Assembly: GCA_938015435.1 (NCBI GenBank)
Contig: CALLPN010000043.1
Span: 1-64,000, forward strand
DNA from: an uncultured Saprospiraceae bacterium
GTDB taxonomy: Bacteria > Bacteroidota > Bacteroidia > Chitinophagales > Saprospiraceae
DNA length: 64,000 nt
Direction: 5' to 3'
Positions 56,133 through 64,000 of this stretch are shown here, one piece after another (the first letter of the stretch is position 1; each line of letters opens with the position of its first letter). The notes under the pieces are model-generated. The model worked only from the letters and a program-made list of their open reading frames with translations. It made no database searches and was not told the origin of the DNA. The translations under genes were made by a program, and so were the position numbers.

Positions 56133-57073
56133 TAAGAAATGTATTAATATTTGGCAGTGTATTGTTATTGCTCATTAGCTGTGGTGAAAGCAAGCGAAAT
56201 GAAGTGTTAGTAGCAAAAGAGATTAGAGGTGAAACGAAGGTAGAGACTATCGAAAATAAGAGTTCTATGCCTTTCGATGTCAATTCGCCTATCGAAACTT
56301 TTGAGCTTTCAAATGATTTGACTGAAATTTCAGGATTAACATATTCGATGCAAAGCAATAGATTATTGGCAATCAATGATGAACAAGGAATAGTATACGC
56401 TTTAGATCCAAATTCCGGTGCGGTCGTGGATGAAATACAATTTGGTAAGGCCGATGATTACGAAGGGATTGCAAGTCACAATGGGTATATCTATATCACA
56501 GAATCTAATGGGAATATCAAGGTCCTGAAAGAAAAAAGCAAAGCCAAAGTATTAGAATTTAACGATAGGCTTTCTGGAGATAATGACGTTGAGGGTCTAT
56601 GTTACGATCCTTTCACTCAGACAATACTTATTGCCGCCAAAGGAGATAGTGAAACCGAAGGAAACACTAAATATGTAAAGTCAATTTTCACCATGAATAT
56701 CGACAATGGAGCAATAAGAAAGCAAGCATATATACAGGTAAATATGAAGGAGTCGTATCAATCTATGACCTTAGGAGATAATGATGGAATCATTAATAAA
56801 ATGGCGACCTCATCGAGATTCAAAAAGTATGGTCCTTCAGGAATAGCCATAGATCCAGAGACGAATCTTATATATCTACTATCATCTAACAGTAAGAGTT
56901 TGGCAGTGCTAGATCATAATGGTACTGTTCTATCTATAGAATTGTTGGATAAGAATCTACATGCTCAGCCAGAAGGAATAACCTTTGATAAAAATGGTAA
57001 TCTTTTTATTTCCAACGAAGGCAAGAAGGGTAGACCTATGCTATATAAGTATAGTCGGTTGACTAGTAATTAG
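56129..57073 (+). CDS. SdiA-regulated domain lipoprotein
   Basis: The 314-aa product has a lipoprotein signal (MIRNVLIFGSVLLLLISCGE). It carries the SdiA-regulated beta-propeller domain: SNDLTEISGLTYSMQSNRLL, AINDEQGIVYALD, DYEGIASHNGYIYI, EGLCYDPFTQTILIAAKG, YGPSGIAIDPETNLIYLLSS and PEGITFDKNGNLFISNE. It is coupled to the phosphoesterase gene, so both probably act at the envelope together. The ligand is unknown. Confidence 0.85.
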   Translation: MIRNVLIFGSVLLLLISCGESKRNEVLVAKEIRGETKVETIENKSSMPFDVNSPIETFELSNDLTEISGLTYSMQSNRLLAINDEQGIVYALDPNSGAVVDEIQFGKADDYEGIASHNGYIYITESNGNIKVLKEKSKAKVLEFNDRLSGDNDVEGLCYDPFTQTILIAAKGDSETEGNTKYVKSIFTMNIDNGAIRKQAYIQVNMKESYQSMTLGDNDGIINKMATSSRFKKYGPSGIAIDPETNLIYLLSSNSKSLAVLDHNGTVLSIELLDKNLHAQPEGITFDKNGNLFISNEGKKGRPMLYKYSRLTSN

Positions 57074-57298
57074 AACATAGATATTCAATCTGAACATTAG
57101 ATAGCTGAATTGATTTTGCTATAATTGAATATCCAATACCTTAAAAAAATCTCTCCCTGTAGTACTGATTTATTTAAGGGAATCTGTTTGATATCCAGGC
57201 TAAAAACACAATCTTATCCGGCTTTAAAAGTGATTTTGAAATCCATGTAATCGATCAGAATCTATAAATATGAGAGGCAATCTCAAGTAGAAATGCTA

Positions 57299-58426
57299 TT
57301 ATTTATTTTTTGAAAGTAGCTGTTTTTGAGTTAATGCATATACAGCAAAACTCCCTAGCCAATGTGTGCCACTATATTCACCGTCATCTATTAATCCGAT
57401 AGAATGTGATACATGCTTGTCAGCTATTTGTTCTAGATGTGTGTATTCTGGATATTGGCTAACTAAGCCATAAAGTGTCCATGCTCGACTAAAGTTGGCT
57501 CCGTCTAAGTGTACTAGTTTCCCATCGCTACGATCAGTAACCTTCGCTACATCCCAAGCGAAAGAAGGATCTATCAATTGTGGTAAAAAATGTGATAACC
57601 AAGGTTTAAATTCTTCAGCAGGAAGTACGCGTCTCATAATATCTATTTCTTCTAGACATGGAGATAAAAAATCAAAACCACTTGGCTCCCACGTAATAGG
57701 GCAGTTGGTATCATTGATATAGAATTTTCTAGCCTTTTCTTCTATCGTTTTTTTTAGATCTGTACGTTGGAGTGTAACCGCGTAGTCATACGCAAATGTC
57801 AATCCAAATGCCGTGTTACTATGCTCACCAACACGAATAGGATAGCCTAATCTCGGTAAAAAATCTAGATATTTATTTTCGATGAATTTGATTAACGGTT
57901 CCAAAGCAGATTCCATTTCTTGAGCCTGAGGATGGTCCCAGGTATGTAGCTCTTCAGCTAGCTTGAGTAACCAAGCCCAACCATAAGTACGCTCAAATGA
58001 TTTTTCAGTAGATCGATTAAAATATGCGAGTTCGCCAACTATATTTTTACTGTTAATGTTTTGCTGGAGTTTAGAAAGTATTGTATCTCGATTTTGTAAG
58101 TCAGGATACTCTTTTAATATTCTTACCAGTAACCAATGGCCGTGAACTGCAGAGTGCCAATCAAAACAACCATAGAAAGCTGGATGAAGATCTCGAGGGC
58201 TAAGAAGATCTGCATCAGATCCTACAACTTGACCGAGTTTATATGGATACTCCTGTTGCATACAATGAAGTGCCATATTAGATAATCGGTAGGCTTGAGT
58301 TTTATCCAGATTTACATTAAAGATCTGATCAGGAGTTTTATTTTGAGAAGTAGAGTTCTTATGATGTCCATTGATACAGGCTGTAATAGATGTTACTATA
58401 AAAGTAAGGCTGAATATTCTTATCAT
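57299..58426 (-). CDS. DUF2891 family protein, putative lipoprotein
   Basis: The 375-aa product has a lipoprotein-like start (MIRIFSLTFIVTSITACING). It matches the DUF2891 fold: an alpha/alpha barrel with HPAFYGCFDWHSAVHGHWLL, FERTYGWAWLLKLAEEL, YPIRVGEHSNTAFGL and FSRAWTLYGLVSQYP. The family's activity is not established; the His/Asp/Trp-rich pocket suggests a carbohydrate enzyme, which is inference. It stands alone between unrelated genes. Confidence 0.85.
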   Translation of the reverse strand: MIRIFSLTFIVTSITACINGHHKNSTSQNKTPDQIFNVNLDKTQAYRLSNMALHCMQQEYPYKLGQVVGSDADLLSPRDLHPAFYGCFDWHSAVHGHWLLVRILKEYPDLQNRDTILSKLQQNINSKNIVGELAYFNRSTEKSFERTYGWAWLLKLAEELHTWDHPQAQEMESALEPLIKFIENKYLDFLPRLGYPIRVGEHSNTAFGLTFAYDYAVTLQRTDLKKTIEEKARKFYINDTNCPITWEPSGFDFLSPCLEEIDIMRRVLPAEEFKPWLSHFLPQLIDPSFAWDVAKVTDRSDGKLVHLDGANFSRAWTLYGLVSQYPEYTHLEQIADKHVSHSIGLIDDGEYSGTHWLGSFAVYALTQKQLLSKNK

Positions 58427-58587
58427 TTTCTATTTTGTGTTATCTACATTAAGATAGACATTTAACTAAGGACTTGTCCTAAACATTACTAATTTTCAAA
58501 GGCCCAAAACAGAATTTTACCTTTAGACGCAAAATTTATATCACAGCCCAAACCTATTTTGATGGTGAAGTCTACTTAAAGTAAAAA

Positions 58588-58950
58588 TCAACCGAACAGT
58601 AGTGAACCAAAGACCCAAGTGATCCATACTAGGGTAATAATAATATCCAATTTCATTACAGATGGAAAACTTTTAACTAAACTTATACCTAGGATAAAGC
58701 GTAGAAATATTTGACTAATAAAAAATACAAATAGTTTTAATGAATGAGGATTGATTGGCGATGCAAAGTCTAATCTTAAAAATCGAAATATATCACGACT
58801 GACTCCACAGGAAGAACAAGAGATTCCAAATTGACTTTCATATGGACATCTCACTATGCCGGTTATAATCCCAAAAAATAATAGCAGCAATACTACACTG
58901 AGTATTGCTGCTACCATTAAATTTACTTTTTGGTAAGTACTTTTAATCAT
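58588..58950 (-). CDS. DUF2752 membrane protein
   Basis: The 120-aa product from ATG 58950 (MIKSTYQKVNLMVAAILSV) has three to four membrane helices and the DUF2752 hallmark CPYESQFGISCSSCGVSRDI. That start overlaps the stop of the upstream gene by 8 bases, a coupled arrangement; the ATG at 59001 would overlap more. The role is unknown; DUF2752 and DUF4190 genes are often neighbours in Bacteroidota. Confidence 0.82.
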   Translation of the reverse strand: MIKSTYQKVNLMVAAILSVVLLLLFFGIITGIVRCPYESQFGISCSSCGVSRDIFRFLRLDFASPINPHSLKLFVFFISQIFLRFILGISLVKSFPSVMKLDIIITLVWITWVFGSLLFG

Positions 58951-59446
58951 CGATCTGATTAGAAAGTTCTTCCATTTTTGCTTTGAATTCTGGATCATCA
59001 TTACAGCTCATTTCTTCTGCTGCTGATTGTATCGCGACCATTCTAGTGGTAGAATTTATTAATGTCGATATATCACCAAAACCAGTATCCTCGCCCTTAT
59101 CTTGAACTGCCTTTAACTCTTTTACAGTTTTTTCCATCTCGGCTAATACTTCCTCACAAGTTTCTGCCTCTATAGGAGTAGTTGCATTGCTACCCGCTTT
59201 GGCCATAAACGTACCCCATGCTAAAGCAATGATAATAGCTAACGCGGATAATACAATTCCGACAATAGCCATAGTAGTTGGTCCTCCTGAATCTTTTGCA
59301 GAACGATAGCCAATTATGCTTAATATTAGCCCTACTAACGCTAATAGTCCACCAAAAACGCCTATACAAGGGATGAAAGAGACTAGTAAACTTATTATCC
59401 CAACTACCATTCCGCCTATTGAAAGGCCATTTGTTTTGTTTTCCAT
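58943..59446 (-). CDS. DUF4190-type membrane protein
   Basis: The 167-aa product starts with GLSIGGMVVGIISLLVSFIP and a second segment MAIVGIVLSALAIIIALAW, the two-helix DUF4190 pattern. It then has a soluble acidic helical part (about 90-167). It is coupled to the DUF2752 gene. The function is unknown. Confidence 0.82.
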   Translation of the reverse strand: MENKTNGLSIGGMVVGIISLLVSFIPCIGVFGGLLALVGLILSIIGYRSAKDSGGPTTMAIVGIVLSALAIIIALAWGTFMAKAGSNATTPIEAETCEEVLAEMEKTVKELKAVQDKGEDTGFGDISTLINSTTRMVAIQSAAEEMSCNDDPEFKAKMEELSNQIDD

Positions 59447-59714
59447 ATTCTTAATTTAAAATTGGTTATTAACATTCTGATTTTCAGATCAATATATGTA
59501 TTTATTCTGAGTTTAGTTGCGAATCGCAGAAATAGATTTAGGGCTTAGTGATCTATTTCAGTTTTATGATGTTCTCCTATAGGAGGTACTATCAGTATGT
59601 CATTTTAAAGTTAAGAGTTGATTTTGTCATGCGTATCCTTATGAATAGTATTATTTTTGAAAAATAATAAATCTAAATCACCATTATTTATATCTGTTAA
59701 ACTATTAGTGAAAT

Positions 59715-60455
59715 ATGAAAATCGCATATAAATTTTTTGCCCTTCTTTTAATCAGTTTGTCTTTTGTATCCTGTGGAGATGATGGAGAAGGAAGTGTGGA
59801 AATGGCACTTAAAGTAACTTACGATGGACAACCATTAGTATTGTCTAATGATTATATCTACCCAGATGGGAAAGCAATGTATTTTAGTCGGTTTAGTTTC
59901 TATATGTCTGACCTCGTTTTACGTACTGAAAAGACCACAGCTTCGTCTGAAGATGTGAGTTATCTTAAATTAGGTTTAGCGCATAGTAGCGCGGAAGGAG
60001 CAGAGCAAGGATTAAAGTTTAATCTTAATGAAGTGAAGTCTGCAGATTACGAGAGTGTATCTTTTGGCATAGGAGTCCCTGCAGAACTAAATACTAAAAG
60101 CCCAGCGGATTTTTTATCGACCAACGATTTGTCACTTGGTGAACATTGGCCAGGTTGGGGAAGTTATATTTTTTGCAAAGTTGAAGGGGTTATTGATTTA
60201 GATGAAGATGGTATTCCAGAGTCTGATTTTGCCTTACATCTAGGGGCTGATGAAGCTTTCGTGGATATAGAAATCGATATGGATTTTGCAGTGGTTGATG
60301 ATACAAAAACGCAAGTAGTCATTCCTATCGAGCTCAAGAATTTTTTCATTAATGATGGGCTTATTTACGATATCCAAGCAAATCCTAAAATTCATAGTCT
60401 GAATCAACAGGAACAAATACTGGAATTAGCAAACAATCTAAAGACCTGTTTCTAG
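59715..60455 (+). CDS. MbnP-like lipoprotein
   Basis: The 246-aa product has a lipoprotein signal (MKIAYKFFALLLISLSFVSCG). It looks like the MbnP family: SRFSFYMSDLVL, FNLNEVKSADYESVSFGIGV, EHWPGWGSYIFCKVEG and FALHLGADEAFVDIEIDM. Typical members bind copper together with an MbnH di-heme enzyme; no such partner is in the window. The assignment rests on motif memory. Confidence 0.75.
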   Translation: MKIAYKFFALLLISLSFVSCGDDGEGSVEMALKVTYDGQPLVLSNDYIYPDGKAMYFSRFSFYMSDLVLRTEKTTASSEDVSYLKLGLAHSSAEGAEQGLKFNLNEVKSADYESVSFGIGVPAELNTKSPADFLSTNDLSLGEHWPGWGSYIFCKVEGVIDLDEDGIPESDFALHLGADEAFVDIEIDMDFAVVDDTKTQVVIPIELKNFFINDGLIYDIQANPKIHSLNQQEQILELANNLKTCF

Positions 60456-60719
60456 TTAGAGTTAGGTTATTGCGAGTATAGATTAATCCTAATTCCTTTA
60501 AAGGCGCTATAAGTTATAGACTTTTCATTTCGATTAAATGCTTTCCTAAGTCATCTAAAATCGAGCGCTATACTATATTAATGCCTATTTTATTTAAAGT
60601 GACTTTTTTTTGGGTCTTCGTCAAAATTGTAGCACTAAATTTTAATTTTGTGTACGATCTATCTATATTACCAACATTGGCATGTTACTTGATGCTAATA
60701 CATTAATAAATAGGCTAAT

Positions 60720-61829
60720 ATGACTAAACTAGGAATTGTCTTTAAGCTATTTACTCTTCTACTTTTCGCTCAGGCTGGAAATGCAACATTTCTTCAGACT
60801 GATATAGAATTGGCAGAAAAGTATATAGAAAACCATAGCGAGATCGCTATGGCTGAGATGATTCGTACGGGTGTGCCTGCTAGTATTAAACTAGCTCAGG
60901 GAATGCTTGAGTCAGACTGGGGTCGATCTGATCTCGCAAAAAAAGCCAATAACCACTTCGGAATAAAATGCGGAAGCAATTGGAAGGGTGGTACTTTCTT
61001 TAAATCTGATGATGATGTGGATCGTGATGGCAATCTAATAGAGAGTTGTTTTAGATCTTTTGATAATACACATGAATCATTTATCGCACATAGCGATTTT
61101 TTAACAGACCCTAAAAAATCTTATCGTTACGGATTTCTTTTTGATTTCGAAACTACAGATTACAAAAAATGGGCTAAAGGATTACAGAAAGCAGGATACG
61201 CTACCGATAAAAAGTATCCTAAGAAACTCATTAGGATTATTGAAAAATATGGTCTTGATAAATTTGATATCCAAAATGGAGATCATGTATCAGCGACCAA
61301 CAAAGTGGTCAGAAAAGTAGTTCTTGATAGCGAATCAAATGATACAAATAGTTCTTCTTCAGCTGTAGAGCATCATTCGGCAGAGGATTTACGAAAAGGT
61401 AAGGTAAACAGTCTCATGGTCTTGTACGGCGATGGGATAGCTTCGATCAAGGATATTGCTGAAGCTCATAGAAGGAAGGCTATTCAATTGCTTAAGTTCA
61501 ATGAGTTGTTTCCTGATGAGAATTATGTTCCAAAAAAAGATATGGTTGTGTTTCTTCAAAGAAAGAAAACTAGAACAAGTAATAAGCAAACTCACCATAT
61601 TGTGTACGAAGGTGAGACCATGGCCAGTATTGCTCATCAATATGGATTAAAATTGAAAAGTTTATACTCAAAAAATAGAATGCCTAAAGGTGCAGAACCT
61701 GTAGTTGGAGAAAAGCTAAACCTCTATCGTCAAGTGGGATCATCAAACAGACCGAAATTTATAAATCTATTTGAGAATAACAATGAAAATGGAGATCTGT
61801 TATTTCTGGATGATCCAGATTTGAAGTAG
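60720..61829 (+). CDS. Glucosaminidase (GH73) with LysM domains
   Basis: The 369-aa product has a signal peptide (first ~22 residues). The GH73 N-acetylglucosaminidase domain (about 30-175) shows KLAQGMLESDWGRSDLAK with the catalytic Glu, NHFGIKCGSNWKGG and SYRYGFLFDFE. A linker follows, then one degenerate LysM-like segment and a clear LysM (HHIVYEGETMASIAHQYGLK, about 295-345). It cleaves peptidoglycan during growth or division. Confidence 0.9.
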   Translation: MTKLGIVFKLFTLLLFAQAGNATFLQTDIELAEKYIENHSEIAMAEMIRTGVPASIKLAQGMLESDWGRSDLAKKANNHFGIKCGSNWKGGTFFKSDDDVDRDGNLIESCFRSFDNTHESFIAHSDFLTDPKKSYRYGFLFDFETTDYKKWAKGLQKAGYATDKKYPKKLIRIIEKYGLDKFDIQNGDHVSATNKVVRKVVLDSESNDTNSSSSAVEHHSAEDLRKGKVNSLMVLYGDGIASIKDIAEAHRRKAIQLLKFNELFPDENYVPKKDMVVFLQRKKTRTSNKQTHHIVYEGETMASIAHQYGLKLKSLYSKNRMPKGAEPVVGEKLNLYRQVGSSNRPKFINLFENNNENGDLLFLDDPDLK

Positions 61830-61858
61830 CGTTAAAAAAATATAAGAGTTAGAAAAAA

Positions 61859-61892
61859 GAGTGATTATCAGAACAGTGATAGTCACTCTTTT
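61859..61892 (+). terminator. Terminator after the glucosaminidase gene
   Basis: A 12-bp stem (AGAGTGATTATCA / TGATAGTCACTCT, one G-U pair) with loop GAACAG is followed by TTTT. Confidence 0.8.
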
Positions 61893-62002
61893 GTGCTTTA
61901 AATCAAATAGGACATCGGGTTTTCTCTATCAATTGACATTTCTGGATTTTTTGATAGTTGAGGATAATTAGACGATAATAGCTTATATCTATGGGCTATC
62001 AT

Positions 62003-62010
62003 TATCTTTG
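62003..62010 (+). promoter_or_regulatory. Possible -7 element of aspS
   Basis: TATCTTTG matches TAnnTTTG about 75 bases before the aspS ATG. No good -33 box is seen, so support is limited. Confidence 0.4.
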
Positions 62011-62085
62011 CATTCGTTTTAGGATATTGAGTATCTAGATTGATTTAATAATAATTATAAGCTAACTAATAACAAGATAGTTCAC

Positions 62086-63855
62086 ATGTATAGATCACAC
62101 AATTGCGGAGAACTAAGAGCCGCACATATAGGACAAGAAGTGACACTCAGTGGATGGGTACAAAAGGGTAGAGACCTTGGAGGTATGACATTCGTTGATC
62201 TCCGAGATAGATATGGTATCACTCAACTTGTATTTAATCTAGATGCTAATGAGGACCTTACAATGTCTGCACGAAAATTAGGTAGAGAATTCGTGGTACA
62301 GATTAAAGGTCAAGTAGCAGAGCGAAGTAGCAAAAATGCTAACAGACCAACTGGTGATATTGAGATCAATGTAACAGAGCTTTCTGTACTCAATGCATCG
62401 ATGACACCTCCATTTACTATAGAGGATGAAACAGATGGTGGAGATGATATCCGTATGAAGTATAGATATATGGATATCAGACGTAACCCTATTCGTGATA
62501 ACATGATATTCCGTAGTAAGTTGGCTCTAGAGACCCGTAAGTTTCTAGATAGTCAAGATTTTATAGAAGTAGAAACACCATGTCTGATCAAGTCTACGCC
62601 AGAGGGAGCAAGAGACTTTGTGGTCCCAAGTAGACTCAACCCTGGACAATTCTATGCATTGCCTCAGTCGCCACAGACATTTAAGCAGCTGTTAATGATT
62701 GCAGGTATGGATAAGTACTTTCAGATCGTTAAGTGTTTCCGTGATGAAGATCTGAGAGCAGATAGACAACCAGAGTTTTCGCAGATAGATTGCGAAATGT
62801 CTTTCGTAACTATAGAAGATATTCTCAATACATTCGAAGGATTGACGAAGCACTTGTTCAAGCATACATTGGATATAGATCTTGGTGATTTTCCACGTAT
62901 GTCTTACGACGAAGCGATGCAAAGATATGGTAGTGATAAGCCAGATCTAAGATTTGATATGGAATTCGTAGAGCTTAATGATCTAGCTAAAGGACATGAC
63001 TTTCCTATTTTCGATAGTGCGGAGTTAGTAGTAGGAATCTGTGCTAAAGGTATAGCGGATGATTACTCTAATAAAGATATGAAAAAGCTTACAGAGTGGA
63101 TGCAACGTCCTCAAATCGGAGCCAAAGGATTAGTATACGTCAAGTTAATGGCTGACGGAAGTATCAAATCTACGGTAGGTAAATTTTACTCTGATGAGCA
63201 ACTCCGAGAATGGGCTGAGAAGATGGGAGCAAAGACGGGCGATGTTATGTTTTTATTAAGCGGCGAAGAAGAAAAGACTCGTAAGCAGCTTAGTGAACTA
63301 AGATTAGAAATGGCCAATCGTCTAGGTCTTATGAAAGAAGGAGATTTCAAACCTTTATGGGTTATCGATTTCCCTCTACTAGAATGGGATGAGGAGTCAG
63401 AAAGATTCCATGCGATGCATCATCCATTCACATCTCCTAAGCAAGAAGATATGGATAAGATGCTTACTGGAGATCACGAAACTATGAAAGGGCTTAGAGC
63501 TGATGCATATGATCTAGTAATCAATGGATCTGAGATCGGTGGAGGTTCTATCAGAATTCACGATAGAGAATTACAGTCACGTAACTTCGACCTATTAGGA
63601 TTTACTAAAGAAGAAGCTGAAGACCAATTTGGATTCTTAATGGGAGCATTTGAATATGGAGCACCACCTCACGGAGGTATCGCTTTCGGATTTGATAGAC
63701 TATGTGCTGTTATGAATGGCCAGTCTAGTATCCGTGACTTTATTGCATTCCCTAAAAACAATCAAGGTCGTGATATGATGATCGATGCACCAAGTCCTGT
63801 AGATGGGACTCAACTCAATGAGTTGAATCTAGCACTAGACTTGAAGGCTGATTAG
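62086..63855 (+). CDS. aspS: Aspartate--tRNA ligase
   Basis: The 589-aa class II synthetase charges tRNA-Asp. The N-terminal OB fold is at about 1-110 ([20 protein letters not shown]). Class II motif 2 ([18 protein letters not shown]) and motif 3 ([15 protein letters not shown]) are intact, and the bacterial GAD insertion domain (about 290-410) is present. The length fits bacterial AspRS. It is followed by a strong terminator. Confidence 0.97.
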   Translation: MYRSHNCGELRAAHIGQEVTLSGWVQKGRDLGGMTFVDLRDRYGITQLVFNLDANEDLTMSARKLGREFVVQIKGQVAERSSKNANRPTGDIEINVTELSVLNASMTPPFTIEDETDGGDDIRMKYRYMDIRRNPIRDNMIFRSKLALETRKFLDSQDFIEVETPCLIKSTPEGARDFVVPSRLNPGQFYALPQSPQTFKQLLMIAGMDKYFQIVKCFRDEDLRADRQPEFSQIDCEMSFVTIEDILNTFEGLTKHLFKHTLDIDLGDFPRMSYDEAMQRYGSDKPDLRFDMEFVELNDLAKGHDFPIFDSAELVVGICAKGIADDYSNKDMKKLTEWMQRPQIGAKGLVYVKLMADGSIKSTVGKFYSDEQLREWAEKMGAKTGDVMFLLSGEEEKTRKQLSELRLEMANRLGLMKEGDFKPLWVIDFPLLEWDEESERFHAMHHPFTSPKQEDMDKMLTGDHETMKGLRADAYDLVINGSEIGGGSIRIHDRELQSRNFDLLGFTKEEAEDQFGFLMGAFEYGAPPHGGIAFGFDRLCAVMNGQSSIRDFIAFPKNNQGRDMMIDAPSPVDGTQLNELNLALDLKAD

Positions 63856-63885
63856 TATTATCAGAATAAAGAAATAAATGTAAAG

Positions 63886-63917
63886 AGCATCTTGATTATT
63901 CAAGATGCTTTTTTTTG
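63886..63917 (+). terminator. Terminator after aspS
   Basis: A perfect 9-bp stem (AGCATCTTG / CAAGATGCT) with a 6-nt loop is followed by eight T residues. Confidence 0.9.
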
Positions 63918-63939
63918 GAATAAGTGTCATCTTTGATAT

Positions 63940-64000
63940 GTGAAAGAAGATATAGCATTAATATTCCGAGGATTGGTTATGCTTTTTGGTGAGTTCTGTA
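63940..64000 (+). CDS. Possible start of a further gene, cut by the window edge
   Basis: From GTG at 63940 the frame stays open to the end (VKEDIALIFRGLVMLFGEFC). The hydrophobic content suggests a membrane protein. Twenty codons are too few to name it. Confidence 0.3.
   Translation, partial: MKEDIALIFRGLVMLFGEFC

Overview
The window is a chromosomal segment of an AT-rich Bacteroidota bacterium. Supporting signs are several proteins with C-terminal type IX secretion (T9SS) sorting domains, the T9SS regulator PorX, TonB-dependent receptors with carboxypeptidase-like N-domains, LytS/LytTR regulators, and promoters of the TTTG-N19-TAnnTTTG type. A Saprospiria-like lineage is a reasonable guess, but nothing here proves it.

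Layout. 1-6.0 kb: the 3' part of a very large T9SS-exported protein, truA and glyA. 6.2-10.5 kb: a giant OmpA/peptidoglycan-binding protein built from about 44 short repeats. 10.6-18.5 kb: an HD hydrolase, porX, a tatC operon, a CaCA antiporter, a TPR protein and a secreted propeller protein. 18.8-21.1 kb: acyl-CoA dehydrogenase and rpsU.

21.64-32.58 kb: a roughly 10.9-kb integrative element inserted in the 3' end of tRNA-Asp(GUC). It is bounded by a 16-bp direct repeat. It carries a tyrosine integrase with a coupled partner, an HTH protein, a BT4734/VapE-type primase-helicase, a zinc-finger protein, a CoiA-like nuclease and an unrecognised three-gene cassette. Two separate iteron-like arrays lie in its non-coding gaps. 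I see no relaxase, conjugation or virion genes, so it looks like a small mobilizable island or a satellite.

32.8-44.4 kb: xdhC, a succinate-semialdehyde-type dehydrogenase, and the lower meta-cleavage enzymes (aldolase, acylating acetaldehyde dehydrogenase, hydratase). These are interspersed with a T9SS cargo protein and a TonB receptor. The aldolase and acetaldehyde dehydrogenase genes are normally adjacent. Here they are separated by a small element carrying a frameshifted four-helix-bundle (23S-IVP-type) ORF inside long inverted repeats.

44.6-64 kb: a lipoprotein, a TonB receptor divergent from a LytS-LytTR-YHYH operon, an MtfA-like peptidase, a repeat-rich intergenic region, aconitase, a phosphoesterase/SdiA-regulated pair, a DUF2891 protein, small membrane proteins, an MbnP-like lipoprotein, a glucosaminidase/LysM protein and aspS. 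All calls are by eye from sequence and motifs; no database search was run.
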